From Rossellomorea sp036867415 (GTDB lineage Bacteria; Bacillota; Bacilli; Bacillales; Bacillaceae_B), in the NCBI RefSeq assembly GCF_036867415.1, contig NZ_JBAJHU010000007.1, positions 1 through 64,000 on the forward strand: DNA of 64,000 bases, written 5' to 3'. The position numbers and the translations under genes are program-made. This document shows, piece by piece, positions 17,800 through 27,580 of the stretch (its first letter is position 1; each line of letters begins with the position of its first letter). The notes beneath the pieces were generated by a model. It was not told where the DNA came from. It saw only the letters and a list, made by a program, of their open reading frames with translations, and ran no database searches.

Positions 17800-18239
17800 A
17801 TCCATAAAATATTCTTTTCTGGAAAAAGTACTCTACAAAAGATAGAGAAGGGACTTATAGGGGAATGAATAGAATGCCAAATCAATACGAAATGTTAGAG
17901 TTGAAATGATATTATGTAAACTTAATGCAATAGGACACGATTCATTTGAAGATGGAATCGAATCCCAACAGAATCACACATATTGTTTTTTTTGGGAGAA
18001 ACATATTTAGATTTAGGTTCATATAAATTCATTCAGCTGGATTTTCAATTAGATACGCTTTAAATGGATCGACTCACTAGATCAAATACGATAATCCAAA
18101 AGTGATCCAGACAAATCAAACTTAATATATGCTTGATAAAAACGAATTTTTTATTTTGTCTCAATGTTAATAGTATACTTTTGATATGAGACAGAATAAA
18201 CTATTTTTATTTAGGTTCCTAGAATATATATTATGTTAA
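17800..18239. other. AT-rich gap without a recognised gene
   Basis: No reading frame with a ribosome site and no conserved domain was recognised here. The stretch separates the conserved chromosome from the first insertion-sequence remnant. Confidence 0.5.
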
Positions 18240-19021
18240 CTAAAAATTAAAGGAAACGTCCCCTATGTTACAAATGTCAGGAAGCTTGACGAGTGACATA
18301 AAAATAAAGATAAAAAGTCCAGACATTAACTTTTTCTCATATACTTTTGATTTTTTCTCTCGTTGTGGCATAAGAATGTCTAACTCAGTACACAAGCGAT
18401 AAACCTTCTTCTTTTTAATGATTAATTGGTAGACCTTCTGTAAGGATTTGGTGAGTTTTCGGTAGCCATATACAACTTCTCTACCTTCAATTAATTCCAT
18501 TAAGTATTCCTTTATTATTTTTTGATCTTTAACTTTTTGCCTTTCTTGGTTCGGGAATATCCTGGGATAGGTCTTCCTCCCGTGCACATTCGCTTTACCG
18601 ATGGATGAGACAACCTATAGTAATACGTATTTCGCTTTACAGAAGCAATGGCTGGAACACGGGTCGCGGGAAAACCTGCCAGGATCCATTTATGTGAAAA
18701 TTCTATTCGCTCGGAAAGTCCGGAAACTTTTTTTAGCATTTCACGAAGCATGGTCACTTCAAATTCTTTCTCACCAAGAATCTTCATCGCATGATCGTAT
18801 TTCTTTTGAATATCGTCTTCCGAAGTGGTTCTAGATAAAGGAGACACACCTTCTCGTTTCATCTGCTCTTCAATCTCATCACGTTATTGCTTTACCCAAT
18901 TAGCAAGAGTCGATTTATTCACCCCTGTTTTTCGACCGATAAACGCCATGTTTCCAGACTCTAAAGCCATGCGACCGTATTGTTTTTTAACATCTTCCAT
19001 TGGTCCATTACGTTTACTCAT
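18240..19021 (-). pseudogene. IS3-family transposase remnant (OrfA and start of OrfB)
   Basis: Reading leftwards, the ATG at 19021 opens an OrfA with the helix-turn-helix MALESGNMAFIGRKTGVNKSTLANWVKQ-type sequence. It is interrupted by an in-frame TAA just after WVKQ. A leucine-zipper-like segment (EKEFEVTMLREMLKK) and the HTH_21-type start of OrfB (YLMELIEGREVVYGYRKL) follow in shifted frames. The DDE catalytic domain is missing. The element is dead. A sequence reading TGGACACCTTATTC just upstream (19057-19071) may be part of one inverted repeat; I do not see its partner. Confidence 0.75.
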
Positions 19022-19328
19022 TTGGACTCCTCCTTTGATACATCTATCTTAATATTTTTTGAATAAGGTGTCCAAATGAGTTAAGGGGCTAAATAGAAGC
19101 AACTCAAGAGTTCCTTTTTTTGCTCCAATTTCTGCATATTGATCAAACTATCAGGATAATTTACTTTCCCTTGAGCTTAGGCATTATTATTACGCTGAGC
19201 GTTAGCATTCCCATTCTCCTGTCTTCCCATGAAATAAAGCATCACTTTCTAAAATGTTTAAATGATCAGTCATAATTTGGCTAAGTTTGATAACAATATT
19301 AATGAAACGTAATTAAGGGGGTAGCTTT

Positions 19329-19676
19329 ATGACAGAAAAAACTATTGAACAAATTCAGTCAATTCTAAAGGAATTGAATAACTGGAAGGGCACGAATATT
19401 TCCATAAACAAGCAGGAGAAAGATGATATTGATAGGAATACATTATCATTAGAGGACGTTGAAATCGTGCATCAAGTGAGGGATGAAGACGACTACGTTG
19501 ACCCTTACACAATCCAATTAAAAGGAAAAGGAACCGTCGTTTACCCGAATGGAACACCTCCTCTACCATTAAATAGCTATGAGTTACCAATCAGACAACT
19601 TTTATCGTTTGAAGTCTCTCAAGGATTTCTAACAATAAAAACGGACAGAGCCACTTACATTTTAAACAATAAATAG
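19329..19676 (+). CDS. Hypothetical soluble protein
   Basis: The 115-residue protein has a charged N-terminal half and a beta-rich second half (TIQLKGKGTVVYPNGTPPLPL, then FEVSQGFLTIKTDRATYILNN). AAGGGGGTAG precedes the ATG with good spacing, so it is likely to be translated. I do not recognise the family. An 11-bp imperfect hairpin follows at 19698-19724. It stands alone between transposase remnants. Confidence 0.55.
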   Translation: MTEKTIEQIQSILKELNNWKGTNISINKQEKDDIDRNTLSLEDVEIVHQVRDEDDYVDPYTIQLKGKGTVVYPNGTPPLPLNSYELPIRQLLSFEVSQGFLTIKTDRATYILNNK

Positions 19677-19832
19677 TGAAGTAAGTCAATAAAAGCAACC
19701 AGTCAATATAACTAGTTGCTTCAGCTTGTAGACAAAGCCTGAGAATTAGACAAGTCTACAATTTTTTTTGTATATTGGGATGGAATCAATTTTTTAGTGA
19801 GGGATATAAAATGTTATCAAAAGACGTTGAGG

Positions 19833-19961
19833 ATGGAAGAAATTAAATTAAAACTTGTTGCATTAGATCAATTGGTTCAAGAGGATCATCTAGTTAGGAA
19901 GGTGGAACGAGCAATTGACTTGGATTTTATTTATGACTTGGTCAAAGATAATATTGTTTAG
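19833..19961 (+). pseudogene. IS1182-family transposase N-terminal fragment
   Basis: A 42-codon frame reads LVALDQLVQEDHLVRKVERA followed by IDLDFIYDLVKD, the typical start of IS1182-type DDE transposases, then stops. The rest of the element is absent; the sequence passes directly into a flavin reductase fragment on the other strand, so this is a deletion or insertion junction. Confidence 0.7.
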
Positions 19962-19963
19962 AA

Positions 19964-20183
19964 ATCTGGAGATATCTTTCTGTCTCCCATTCACTCGTTG
20001 TATAGATGAAGAGATCATGGGAGACAGAAAAGATACGATATTAAAATAACTAAAAGGTGCACCATTCAAAATGCTGTATTCAGAATTGGTTGTTACAAAC
20101 GCAATTGGCCAAGGTATAATGCTTCCGATCAAAAATTTGTAATTTTCTCTTTCAGAAAATGAATCAGGATTAATTGAAAGCAT
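19964..20183 (-). pseudogene. Flavin reductase-like domain protein, N-terminal fragment
   Basis: The frame reads NYKFLIGSIIPWPIAFVTTN, then LNGAPFSYFNIVSFLSPMIS and NGRQKDISRF, which is the FMN-binding start of the flavin reductase (DIM6/NTAB) family. It is cut after about 75 codons at the IS1182 fragment. It lies in the same orientation as the dioxygenase remnant that follows; such pairs occur in aromatic or quinone detoxification sets. Confidence 0.65.
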
Positions 20184-20219
20184 AGAGTTATAAGTTTAGT
20201 CGAGGTTTCTTACCTTTAT

Positions 20220-20830
20220 CGGATCAAACTGCGTTTAAGCTGCTCTCTGTATTGTTCATAAACTGGAGTTACACCATAACCATTAGACGCAATATACTTT
20301 TGCCATTCTAATTGATCATTATCATCATGAGTTCTCCAGGCAATATGGTGAACTCTCCCAACACCCATTTGTCCACTGACTGTAGTAGTTCGCTAAGGTC
20401 AATTACATTACAATATCAGCAGATGAGCGGAATCGAACAAGATCTACTTCTTCCCCGATTTTCTCAAGTCCCATATTTTTTATAGTATTTCAGCAATTTT
20501 TTCTGGTTGTTTAGATAGTAGTGTTGCCCCACCAAATCCCTTGATTGCAACATGAGGTGTAATTTTTCCAAACTACCATGAATTTACCCTCCCTCCTTCT
20601 CTCTAGACAATTTCCAAACGAAGCCCGTATGGATCAACATATTCTAAATAATTCTCTCCAAAGCGCTGCATCTTAGTGTAGGCAACTTTAAATTTATCTA
20701 ACCTCTTTTCCAAAAATGACTCCTTGCCGTGTCCCTGCCTATGGAAAGAAAGTAATAATAGTTCCTGGCTTTCCATCTCCATCTCCGAAATATAAATGAT
20801 AGGTACCGATCATCAAAATTTATTATTTTT
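20220..20830 (-). pseudogene. Ring-cleaving dioxygenase (VOC family, MhqA/MhqO-like) remnant
   Basis: Read leftwards in several frames, the remnant gives GTYHLYFGDGDGKPGTIITFF, then FGENYLEYVDPYGLRLEIV, then KITPHVAIKGFGGATLLSKQ, MGLEKIGEEVDLVRFRSSAD and finally VGRVHHIAWRTHDDNDQLEW. This order matches extradiol-type glyoxalase/dioxygenase proteins of the MhqA/MhqO group. Several frameshifts and stops are present. A functional enzyme would have about 310 residues and help remove hydroquinones. Confidence 0.7.
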
Positions 20831-21169
20831 TTACTAAACGTAATCGTAGAACACCGCATAAAAAACTCAATAATTTTTATTGCCCCTGGGCCGCTTCGTA
20901 TAACTTCTTCTTACACCTTCAACAAATACTGTTATATAGTTCCCATGCTGCAGATTAAGCTATCGGAACTAATTTACCAATTCATATATATATGTCATTT
21001 AACTCTTGTTCCGAAATATGATATCCTGGAAGGAAATTACTTGTTAACCTTCACCAATTCTTCAAAGTCTGTCATTCTACTAACATGCATATTCACAAAG
21101 GCAAATTAAACTTATTATTATTTCGTATTTACTTATCTCAAATTCAAAATAATTAAAAAATATTATGTT
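20831..21169. other. Decayed stretch with possible hydrolase tail
   Basis: No intact gene. On the minus strand, a short piece reading GYHISEQELNDIY near 21,000 resembles the C terminus of MhqD-type esterases, but the match is short and I give it little weight. Confidence 0.3.
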
Positions 21170-21286
21170 TTCAACGTGAAAACCAAGTTTTTTTAATTGT
21201 TCTATTGTGCCTTCCCTTTCTTGTATATCTAATCCGCCGAATATTTCTTGTATGTAGGATTTATGTTTTCGAAAGATTTCTTTCAT
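21170..21286 (-). pseudogene. MarR-family regulator C-terminal fragment
   Basis: The reading frame starts KHKSYIQEIFGGLDIQEREG and continues TIEQLKKLGFHVE, which is the dimerisation-helix end of MarR/MhqR-type regulators. The DNA-binding wing is missing. Its position beside a decayed ring-cleaving dioxygenase suggests a former MhqR-like control unit. Confidence 0.5.
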
Positions 21287-21589
21287 ACTCTAAATTTTTG
21301 TATAGACTGTTCGCCTTTAATGTAGATTAATTCCAAGAAGGCAGGGTTTAATCCTAGACACTTTAGTCTTTATCAACTCGCTTTTTTATTGATTGTAACC
21401 TCCTTTATAAGACAATAAAACTTTTAAAGATAAGTTTTCTTCAAATTCCGTTAATTTTTGATTTTTCAAGGTTTGTATTTTTTGGAGTTAAAAATAATTC
21501 CCTCGATAATAAGTCATATCCATTTAAGACATCCATCCAATCATAGAGGGTCATTTTCCCTAAAAAGCACCAATCTTACGGTATAAAAA
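21287..21589. other. Gap without a recognised gene
   Basis: AT-rich sequence with no frame that I can support on either strand. Confidence 0.4.
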
Positions 21590-21630
21590 TACCCGAATCA
21601 AAGACAATTTTAAGGAGTCTTTAATTCGAG
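21590..21630 (-). terminator. Terminator after the panE-like gene
   Basis: On the minus strand the arms CTCGAATTAAAGAC and GTCTTTGATTCGGG pair with a G-T or mismatch near the base and are followed by ATTTTT. Confidence 0.7.
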
Positions 21631-21657
21631 TAACAATTCAGTTCTTTAAATATTTAT

Positions 21658-22578
21658 TTATTTTATTAATTGTTTTTTATACACCATTAAATTTAAATAA
21701 ATGATTTTCAATAATGGCGTATCGATATGATATTTGTTAGCAAGATTTAATAGGTATCCGTGAATGTGTTCTCCTTCTATATCAGCCTCTTTTTCCATAT
21801 CTCGAAGCATTGAAGACTTCATATTCTCTGAAATTTCTTTTATTTTCATTAATTGGTTTTCCTCAATATTGTCAGGAAGAGGAACTTCATGTTTTTTCAC
21901 TATGAGTCCAATCTCAATTATGAGTTTTTTGATCATTTCTAAACCGTCTTTATCTTCCCTAATGAACCCAATATTAGAACGAAATAAGGTAGTTATTCCT
22001 GAAAAGCATGTTATAAAGAAATATTTAACCCACATATCCCTAATAATTGAATCGCTGGTACGTATCGATGCTTTTGTATTTGAAAATACCTTCCTTATAG
22101 ATCTAACCCTATCTGTAATTTCTCCTGATAGTTCTCCAAATACTAGGTCATGAGCAGGGCTAGTTTGAATAATTTCATTTTCCCCGTTTTTCGTAGATTC
22201 GATAAAGCATAAACCACCCATGACATTATTATTTGGAAAGGCATTTAATAGAATATCGAGGTGGCTAATACCATTCAATAAAGGAATGATAACTGTATTT
22301 TCACCCACGAAGCGCTTAATATCTACGACAGCGCTATCAAAGTGATAAGATTTAGTACTAACTAGTATTACATCATAAGCTTCTGGAGGATAACTTGCTG
22401 TTATCGTTTTTGGTAATATATTTACATTTCCGTGTACACTTTGTACATTTATTCCACTTTCATTTATTAACAATTGCTTGTTCTTTCTTACCAGAAACGT
22501 AACATCCACTCCGCTTTCATATAATCGTGCTCCAAAGTATCCTCCAACTGCTCCGGCCCCAACAACCAATACTTTCAT
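21658..22578 (-). CDS. Ketopantoate reductase-family oxidoreductase (PanE/ApbA)
   Basis: The 306-residue protein has the NADPH-binding motif VVGAGAVGGYFGARL at the start, the PLLNGISHLDIL segment of the family, and a C-terminal helical domain containing EHIHGYLLNLANKYHIDTP. The family reduces 2-dehydropantoate or related keto acids; many Bacilli carry several copies, so pantothenate synthesis is not certain. ATG 22578 is chosen because AAGGAG is eight bases upstream. It is divergent from a broken tetR copy, and a shred of a second copy lies at 27,438-27,492. Confidence 0.8.
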   Translation of the reverse strand: MKVLVVGAGAVGGYFGARLYESGVDVTFLVRKNKQLLINESGINVQSVHGNVNILPKTITASYPPEAYDVILVSTKSYHFDSAVVDIKRFVGENTVIIPLLNGISHLDILLNAFPNNNVMGGLCFIESTKNGENEIIQTSPAHDLVFGELSGEITDRVRSIRKVFSNTKASIRTSDSIIRDMWVKYFFITCFSGITTLFRSNIGFIREDKDGLEMIKKLIIEIGLIVKKHEVPLPDNIEENQLMKIKEISENMKSSMLRDMEKEADIEGEHIHGYLLNLANKYHIDTPLLKIIYLNLMVYKKQLIK

Positions 22579-22915
22579 AAGATACACTCCTTAATTTTTC
22601 AAATTATTTTTTTTACTGACTTACTAATTTCTCTTTTAAATAATTTAATTTCTTGCTTATAGGCAATGCCCTTATACTTCACTTTCATAGAATTTTCCTC
22701 CGGATAATAACCATATCATTTTTATGGAATATTCACTCCAAAAATTCAACGTAACAAAAGTATATAATATATTTTAGAATATTTCAATTTATTTGAATTT
22801 GTTTACATGTGACAGTCATACTCTTATTAGTTCAGTGTCTAAAAATTTCTTTTCTTGAATTACAAACTGCATTTTAATAGTACCACTGTCAATAATTTGG
22901 AGTTATAATACTGAT
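22579..22915. promoter_or_regulatory. Divergent promoter region, panE-like and tetR copy 1
   Basis: The 337-bp AT-rich region holds the -10 box TATAAT (22904-22909) for the tetR copy, whose GTG start follows after only six bases. The block TAGTACCACTGTCAAT just upstream is also present ahead of tetR copy 2. Confidence 0.5.
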
Positions 22916-23488
22916 GTGAAGACTCTGTTTAATAAAACTAACAAACCAAAACTTACAAAAAAAGGGCAAGAAACCCGCTCTCGAATTATTGTAGCTGCCG
23001 CAGAATTGATGTATGAAAAGGGGGTAGCCGGAACTACAATTGAAGACGTTCAACATAAAGCAAAAATAAGTTCATCACAGATGTATCATTATTTTAATAA
23101 AAAAAGGAATTGGTACTGGCGGTTATTTCATACCAATCTTCAAAAGTAATTGGAAACCATAGTCGGTACCTTAGTGATCTTGACTCATTCGAAGCTCTAT
23201 ATGCTTGGAGGAACTTTATTGTAGATATTCAAATAAAACGAAATTGTGAAGGAGGATGTCCTTTAGGGTCACTTGCGAGTGCGAAGGTAGTATACGAAAC
23301 GGCTTACGTTATATGCTTAATCGAGGTAATTAAATTCAAATGCCGAGCCCGATAAACTAGCACTTGCACTACTTGCGGCACTTCAAGGTGGCCTTTTGCT
23401 GACACAAGTACAGAGAGAACCAAAACCAATTATCAACGCGTTAGATACAATGCTTGAACACATAAATTCATTTTCAAAAAACAGATGA
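22916..23488 (+). pseudogene. NemR-like TetR regulator, broken copy 1
   Basis: The frame starts at a GTG and reads LTKKGQETRSRIIVAAAELM and the rest of a TetR helix-turn-helix. It then shifts within the run of A residues at about 23,100 and resumes as VISYQSSKVIGNHSRYLSDL and CEGGCPLGSLAS. About 90 bp that encode the middle of the ligand domain in copy 2 are missing. The remainder to 23488 matches copy 2 closely. It cannot yield a working regulator. Confidence 0.85.
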
Positions 23489-23854
23489 GGACATACGAAT
23501 CAAATTAACAAGGCTTGGTCACCATTGTACGGAATTCATTCCATTATATTTATACTTTATTAATTCTATTAACCCATAATTGATTTAATTGGATCGAGTG
23601 TATTGATAAGGAATCATACACTCCACCGTGTTCTTGAGAATGGTTTATCGGAATGCGTACCGAGTCCTCTTCCTTTTCTTGAGGAGGCGTTGACTATAGC
23701 CAAGTTCGAACCAGTTATTTATAAAGTAGCGAAGACTTTCTCACCATTGGATGAAGAGGTGGAACGTTTTCACCGAAAATCAGGCAATTGAAAGTCAATA
23801 AACAAAAAATTTTGTTTCTAGAATGTGAAACAATTTAAACAAATCAGTGCAAAA
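23489..23854. other. Gap with one doubtful short frame
   Basis: A 62-codon frame at 23603-23791 (plus strand, ending in FSPLDEEVERFHRKSGN) lacks a clear ribosome site and has no recognised family; it may be a decayed gene end. Nothing else was seen. Confidence 0.3.
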
Positions 23855-23890
23855 GAAGGACCAACTTCTGAATAAAAAAGTTGGTCCTTC
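23855..23890 (-). terminator. Terminator of the first osmC-msrAB block
   Basis: Perfect 13-bp arms GAAGGACCAACTT and AAGTTGGTCCTTC are followed on the minus strand by TTTT. Confidence 0.75.
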
Positions 23891-24122
23891 AAATAAGGGA
23901 ATATTTGCGGTTTAGTACATTTTTATACACCAACCTAGTCCACTATGGTATTTTTGGTCATCTTTAAGATTGGGCTTTTCTCTAATATTTCCACTCCCAC
24001 ACACAATCAAATACAGATAATTTTAATATTTTTGATGGGTAATATTCGTATTTAATGTTTCGATATATAAACCTTCATTGTGTTTCTCTTCCAATTCGAA
24101 TATCTAAACTCCAATTATCCTT

Positions 24123-25082
24123 CTAGAATTTTCCAGTGAATAGATGTAAATATTCCCCATATCCCTCTTCCTCCAATTTATCTTTTGGAATAAACTTTAA
24201 TGCAGCGGAATTTATACAATACCTTAAACCACCATGTTCTTCAGGTCCATCTTCGAAAACGTGTCCTAAATGAGAGTCAGATTTAGTACTTCTAACCTCT
24301 GTACGCCTCATGCCGTAAGATGTGTCAGCTTTTTCTTTAATTTCGCTTATCTTAATAGGTTTGGTAAAACTTGGCCAACCACAACCTGAGTCATACTTGT
24401 CTAAAGAACTATACAATGGTTCACCAGAAATTATATCTACATAAATCCCTTCATCTTTATGATCCCAGAATTCATTATTAAAAGCGGGCTCTGTGGCATT
24501 TTTTTGAGTAACGTTATATTGAAGAGGGGTTAGTTTATTGATCACTTCTCCATTTCCGTCCTTCCAATTTTCTCTAATAAATGAATTTCTGCCAGACCCC
24601 TCTTTGTAAAGGTTGTAATGAAAAGGGTTTTTCTTGTGATATTTTTGATGTTTCTCTTCAGCTGGATAAAATATTGTAGCAGGTTTTATTTCAGTAACGA
24701 TTGGTTTCTTAAATTTATTACTGTTTTCTAATTCCTTTTTGGATATTTCCGCCAGTGCTTTTTGATTTTCAGTGTGATAAAATATGGCTGTTTTATAAGA
24801 GTTTCCCCTGTCGTTAAACTGTCCATCCGGATCAGTTGGATCTATTTGTTGCCAATACAATTGCAATAATTTTTGATATGGAAATTTTTCTGGATCGTAT
24901 GTTATTTGTACTGCCTCATAATGTCCAGTTTGATTTGAACATACCTCCTCATATGTTGGATTTTCTTTATGGCCTCCCGTATATCCCGATAATACATCTA
25001 TTATGCCAGGTAACTCTTCGAATGGTGAAACCATGCACCAAAAACATCCACCAGCAAATGTAGCCTTTTCAGCATTTATCAT
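24123..25082 (-). CDS. msrAB: Peptide methionine sulfoxide reductase MsrA-MsrB fusion, copy 1
   Basis: The 319-residue fusion repairs both methionine sulfoxide epimers. The N-terminal MsrA domain (about 1-155) has the catalytic motif FAGGCFWCM, and the C-terminal MsrB domain (about 180-315) has SGCGWPSFTKP, the SHLGHVFEDGP stretch and catalytic RYCINS. The ATG at 25082 follows AGGGGGGAATTAATA; an ATG eight codons upstream overlaps that ribosome site. A short conserved-looking gene and an OsmC gene lie upstream on the same strand. A divergent second fusion is present at 47,956-48,909. Confidence 0.93.
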   Translation of the reverse strand: MINAEKATFAGGCFWCMVSPFEELPGIIDVLSGYTGGHKENPTYEEVCSNQTGHYEAVQITYDPEKFPYQKLLQLYWQQIDPTDPDGQFNDRGNSYKTAIFYHTENQKALAEISKKELENSNKFKKPIVTEIKPATIFYPAEEKHQKYHKKNPFHYNLYKEGSGRNSFIRENWKDGNGEVINKLTPLQYNVTQKNATEPAFNNEFWDHKDEGIYVDIISGEPLYSSLDKYDSGCGWPSFTKPIKISEIKEKADTSYGMRRTEVRSTKSDSHLGHVFEDGPEEHGGLRYCINSAALKFIPKDKLEEEGYGEYLHLFTGKF

Positions 25083-25151
25083 TATTAATTCCCCCCTGCT
25101 TTTCAATCATTTTAATGAAAATACTTTTGTTTTAAACTAAATTGGAAAGAA

Positions 25152-25298
25152 TTATTGATTGTTTATATTAGACTGTTGAATAGATACATGTTTTGGTGGC
25201 TTAGGAAATGATCTTCTCTCTGCATCGCTAGGACCAGTAAGATCATTTCTTTTATCCAAGAATTTTTTTGAATACTCAATAGGGTTTTGATCTTTCAT
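25152..25298 (-). CDS. Small uncharacterised protein between osmC and msrAB
   Basis: A 48-residue hydrophilic frame starts MKDQNPIEYSKKFLDKR and contains DLTGPSDAERRSFPKPP. TTGGAGG precedes the ATG at ideal spacing, so it is likely to be translated. It has no cysteine and no membrane segment. I do not recognise it. It lies between osmC copy 1 and msrAB copy 1 on the same strand; no such gene is present in the second osmC-msrAB block. Confidence 0.55.
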   Translation of the reverse strand: MKDQNPIEYSKKFLDKRNDLTGPSDAERRSFPKPPKHVSIQQSNINNQ

Positions 25299-25624
25299 AT
25301 TTAAACCTCCAATAATTAGAATTCATAATTTCACTCAATAAAATCTTAACGATATATCTTAGCAATAGGTTATTTAATTTTTCACCATTATGTTCGTTTG
25401 AAATCTTAGCAAATGGCGGAAAGCAAACAAGAAAATGTTTATTAATTTTCTTAATGATTTTCGATATTGATTATTAACTTTCCCCCTCAATATAATTGTT
25501 ATTCCATACAGATTTTTTAACTGTTATTGAGTCCACCAAAACCATTGCCTAATAAATTTATCATCTATTATAAAGAGCATAACATGAAAATAAAGAGATA
25601 ATTTAGATAAAATGGGTTATATTG
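25299..25624. other. Intergenic gap
   Basis: AT-rich stretch between osmC copy 1 and the small gene. Apart from the ribosome site of the small gene I see nothing that I can name. Confidence 0.4.
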
Positions 25625-26065
25625 TTAATTCTTTTTGTTCCAAATAATCTTAATGTTTACCTTTTCTCCGTTTATTATATTTAAGATAGGGCATCTCAAA
25701 GCAGTCATTTTTTTAAGTTCTTGAATTCTATCTTCAGATTCATTTGTATCCAATTCTGCATATAAGATTATGTCACGAAAGGTTGGATTTAAAGTAACGT
25801 CACCCTTATACCCCTCAGGGTCCAATTGTCCCTCAATATTAATTTCGATACTTTTTAGACTAAAATTTAATTCTTCAGCAATCATATTGGCAATTATCGT
25901 TTCACTAGAGGCTAAAGCACCAAGAAAGGCATTAAGCGGATTGGTTCCTTTGTCTTTCCCTTCTAAAGTATTTGTCTCGTCAATACGATATTGGTGATTT
26001 TCGGATAGTACTAAAATTGATTTATTTTCTGTTATTGAACTTGACTTGTATGCCACTAATGTCAT
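25625..26065 (-). CDS. OsmC-family protein, copy 1, lacking the first catalytic cysteine
   Basis: The 146-residue protein has the OsmC/Ohr fold, with DKGTNPLNAFLGALASSETI and a C-terminal LRCPILNII. OsmC enzymes reduce organic hydroperoxides through two cysteines. Here the first, which in copy 2 lies in LGSLAGCEN, is replaced by serine, while the second (RCPIL) is kept. Peroxidase activity of the usual type is therefore doubtful. GGAGGAATTCAT covers the ribosome site and start. The gene heads the block osmC-small gene-msrAB. Confidence 0.85.
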   Translation of the reverse strand: MTLVAYKSSSITENKSILVLSENHQYRIDETNTLEGKDKGTNPLNAFLGALASSETIIANMIAEELNFSLKSIEINIEGQLDPEGYKGDVTLNPTFRDIILYAELDTNESEDRIQELKKMTALRCPILNIINGEKVNIKIIWNKKN

Positions 26066-26289
26066 ATGAATTCCTCCGACATCCGATTATTAATTTTGCC
26101 TTTATTATTTTATACACATTTATTTACCTCATACACTAACAAAAAATCCTAAAATCAGTTCAGTTCTATTTATTTGTTATTAAGTCTTAAACACTTTTTC
26201 ACCTGATATAAATTGACATATAATTATCGCGATTACGGGTTTTGGGCAGCTATTAATTAATACTAATATCATGCTTAGTTTCAACTGAA

Positions 26290-26527
26290 AAATCACGAAG
26301 CTATCCAAGTTACAGTCTTTCAGGGGCTTTTGTTTTATCCATATGTTTACGTATTTGCCATGTATGATGCAGTGAAAGAGGCTCAGTGTGATAATCCTCC
26401 TTTCTCTTATCTTCCTTTCGTTGTTGGGGCAACATTAGGAATTTTCACTCTCTAAACGTTAACTTTTTTTGGAATATTATTAGGACCAGTATTTTTGGGT
26501 ATTGTTTTTTGTTTCGGGGGTAATGTT
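26290..26527 (+). pseudogene. Decayed copy of a small membrane protein gene
   Basis: The plus-strand frame reads LLFYPYVYVFAMYDAVKEAQ, then FSYLPFVVGATLGIFTL, a stop, and FFGILLGPVFLGIVFCFGG. It matches the C-terminal half of the intact minus-strand gene at 26,696-27,166 (LMFYPCLYFFAMWDAFKDAG and onward). The N-terminal half is missing. Confidence 0.65.
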
Positions 26528-26695
26528 TGGAAATTTATGTAAATATCAATTATCTGCAAGGGGAAATGTGTTGTTTGTACCAACTTTATATAGGATTAGA
26601 AATACTATGTTTAGTCTCAACCTCAACCTTCTCATGTTTAAAATTAATTTAACTCAGGTATATTTTCCTGTCAATTTAAAAAAAATTAATTTAAT

Positions 26696-27166
26696 TCAAT
26701 GGTTCTCTTGTCTTTCAACAGCTGTTTTAATTGCTTTCATTAATAAAAGGCCGATGCAAATTCCTGGTATTACACATAAAATTGGTAGCCAGATTGGACC
26801 AAATATAAATCCAAATATCTTGAAAGTTGATGAATATATACACCCCACCGTTACAATGAAAGCACTAAAAACGAATGGTAAATAAGAATATTTACTATTT
26901 CCTCCACCAGCATCTTTAAATGCATCCCACATGGCAAAAAAATATAAACAAGGATAAAACATTAACCACAAGTAATCAGTTTGAGAAATGGCTTTTTCGA
27001 TTTCTCCATGAAAGCTTGAAATGATAACTACATTAAAATTTGCATTTACATTTATAAGGAATTCTAAAAATACAAAAACAATACCTTTTATTAGTTTGCC
27101 ATTTAAAAATTGACCAAAGCCAGGGAGGGCAATACTCCATAGTAATACTTCTTTTGGGTTAGACAC
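26696..27166 (-). CDS. Membrane protein, four predicted TM segments
   Basis: The 156-residue product begins VSNPKEVLLWSIALPGFGQFL and has hydrophobic segments at about 10-45, 70-90, 100-120 and 125-145. The LPGFGQF-NGK pattern is like that of short TM2-type membrane proteins. Function is unknown. GTG 27166 is ten bases from AGGAG; a TTG at 27175 is too close. A decayed partner lies inverted just downstream. Confidence 0.6.
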   Translation of the reverse strand: MSNPKEVLLWSIALPGFGQFLNGKLIKGIVFVFLEFLINVNANFNVVIISSFHGEIEKAISQTDYLWLMFYPCLYFFAMWDAFKDAGGGNSKYSYLPFVFSAFIVTVGCIYSSTFKIFGFIFGPIWLPILCVIPGICIGLLLMKAIKTAVERQENH

Positions 27167-27437
27167 CTTATTCAAGCTCCTATCAAGTTTCGTCTAGGAT
27201 GATTATGACAATATTGCACTAATCATTATTCATAAAAAACCTATTAGTTTTTTATTGTGATATTTAAATTTAAAATTCCATTAATGTAACTTAGAATGTC
27301 CAGCTCCAAGTAAAAAATGTAAGAAAAATACAGTGGATGACTTTTCATTTCTAAATATTAGGCATATGTTTGACCGTACCAATTGTTGCACACTAGATTA
27401 CAGTTTCTAAGCTAAGTTTAGATAAATATTGGCATGC

Positions 27438-27492
27438 TTACCAAAAACGTAACATCCACTCCTCTTTCAAATAATCTTGTTCCAAAATTTAC
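27438..27492 (-). pseudogene. Shred of a second panE-like gene
   Basis: Eighteen codons read FGTRLFERGVDVTFLVS-like and match the intact panE-like gene at 22,487-22,541 almost base for base. Everything else of this copy has been deleted. It lies divergent from tetR copy 2 as the intact gene lies divergent from tetR copy 1. Confidence 0.75.
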
Positions 27493-27580
27493 TGATTACT
27501 TAAATAAAAATTCCATTTCACGAAATACAAATCCATTTATTTAGTACCAATATCAATTGTTTTTACGTTATAATACAGAT

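Noticed and set aside
23603..23791. 62-codon frame ending in FSPLDEEVERFHRKSGN
   Set aside because: It has no ribosome site and no family that I recognise; composition fits a decayed gene end. Mentioned only within the gap entry.
26502..26885. 127-codon plus-strand frame
   Set aside because: Its second half lies antisense to the intact membrane-protein gene and its first part covers the decayed copy in another frame.
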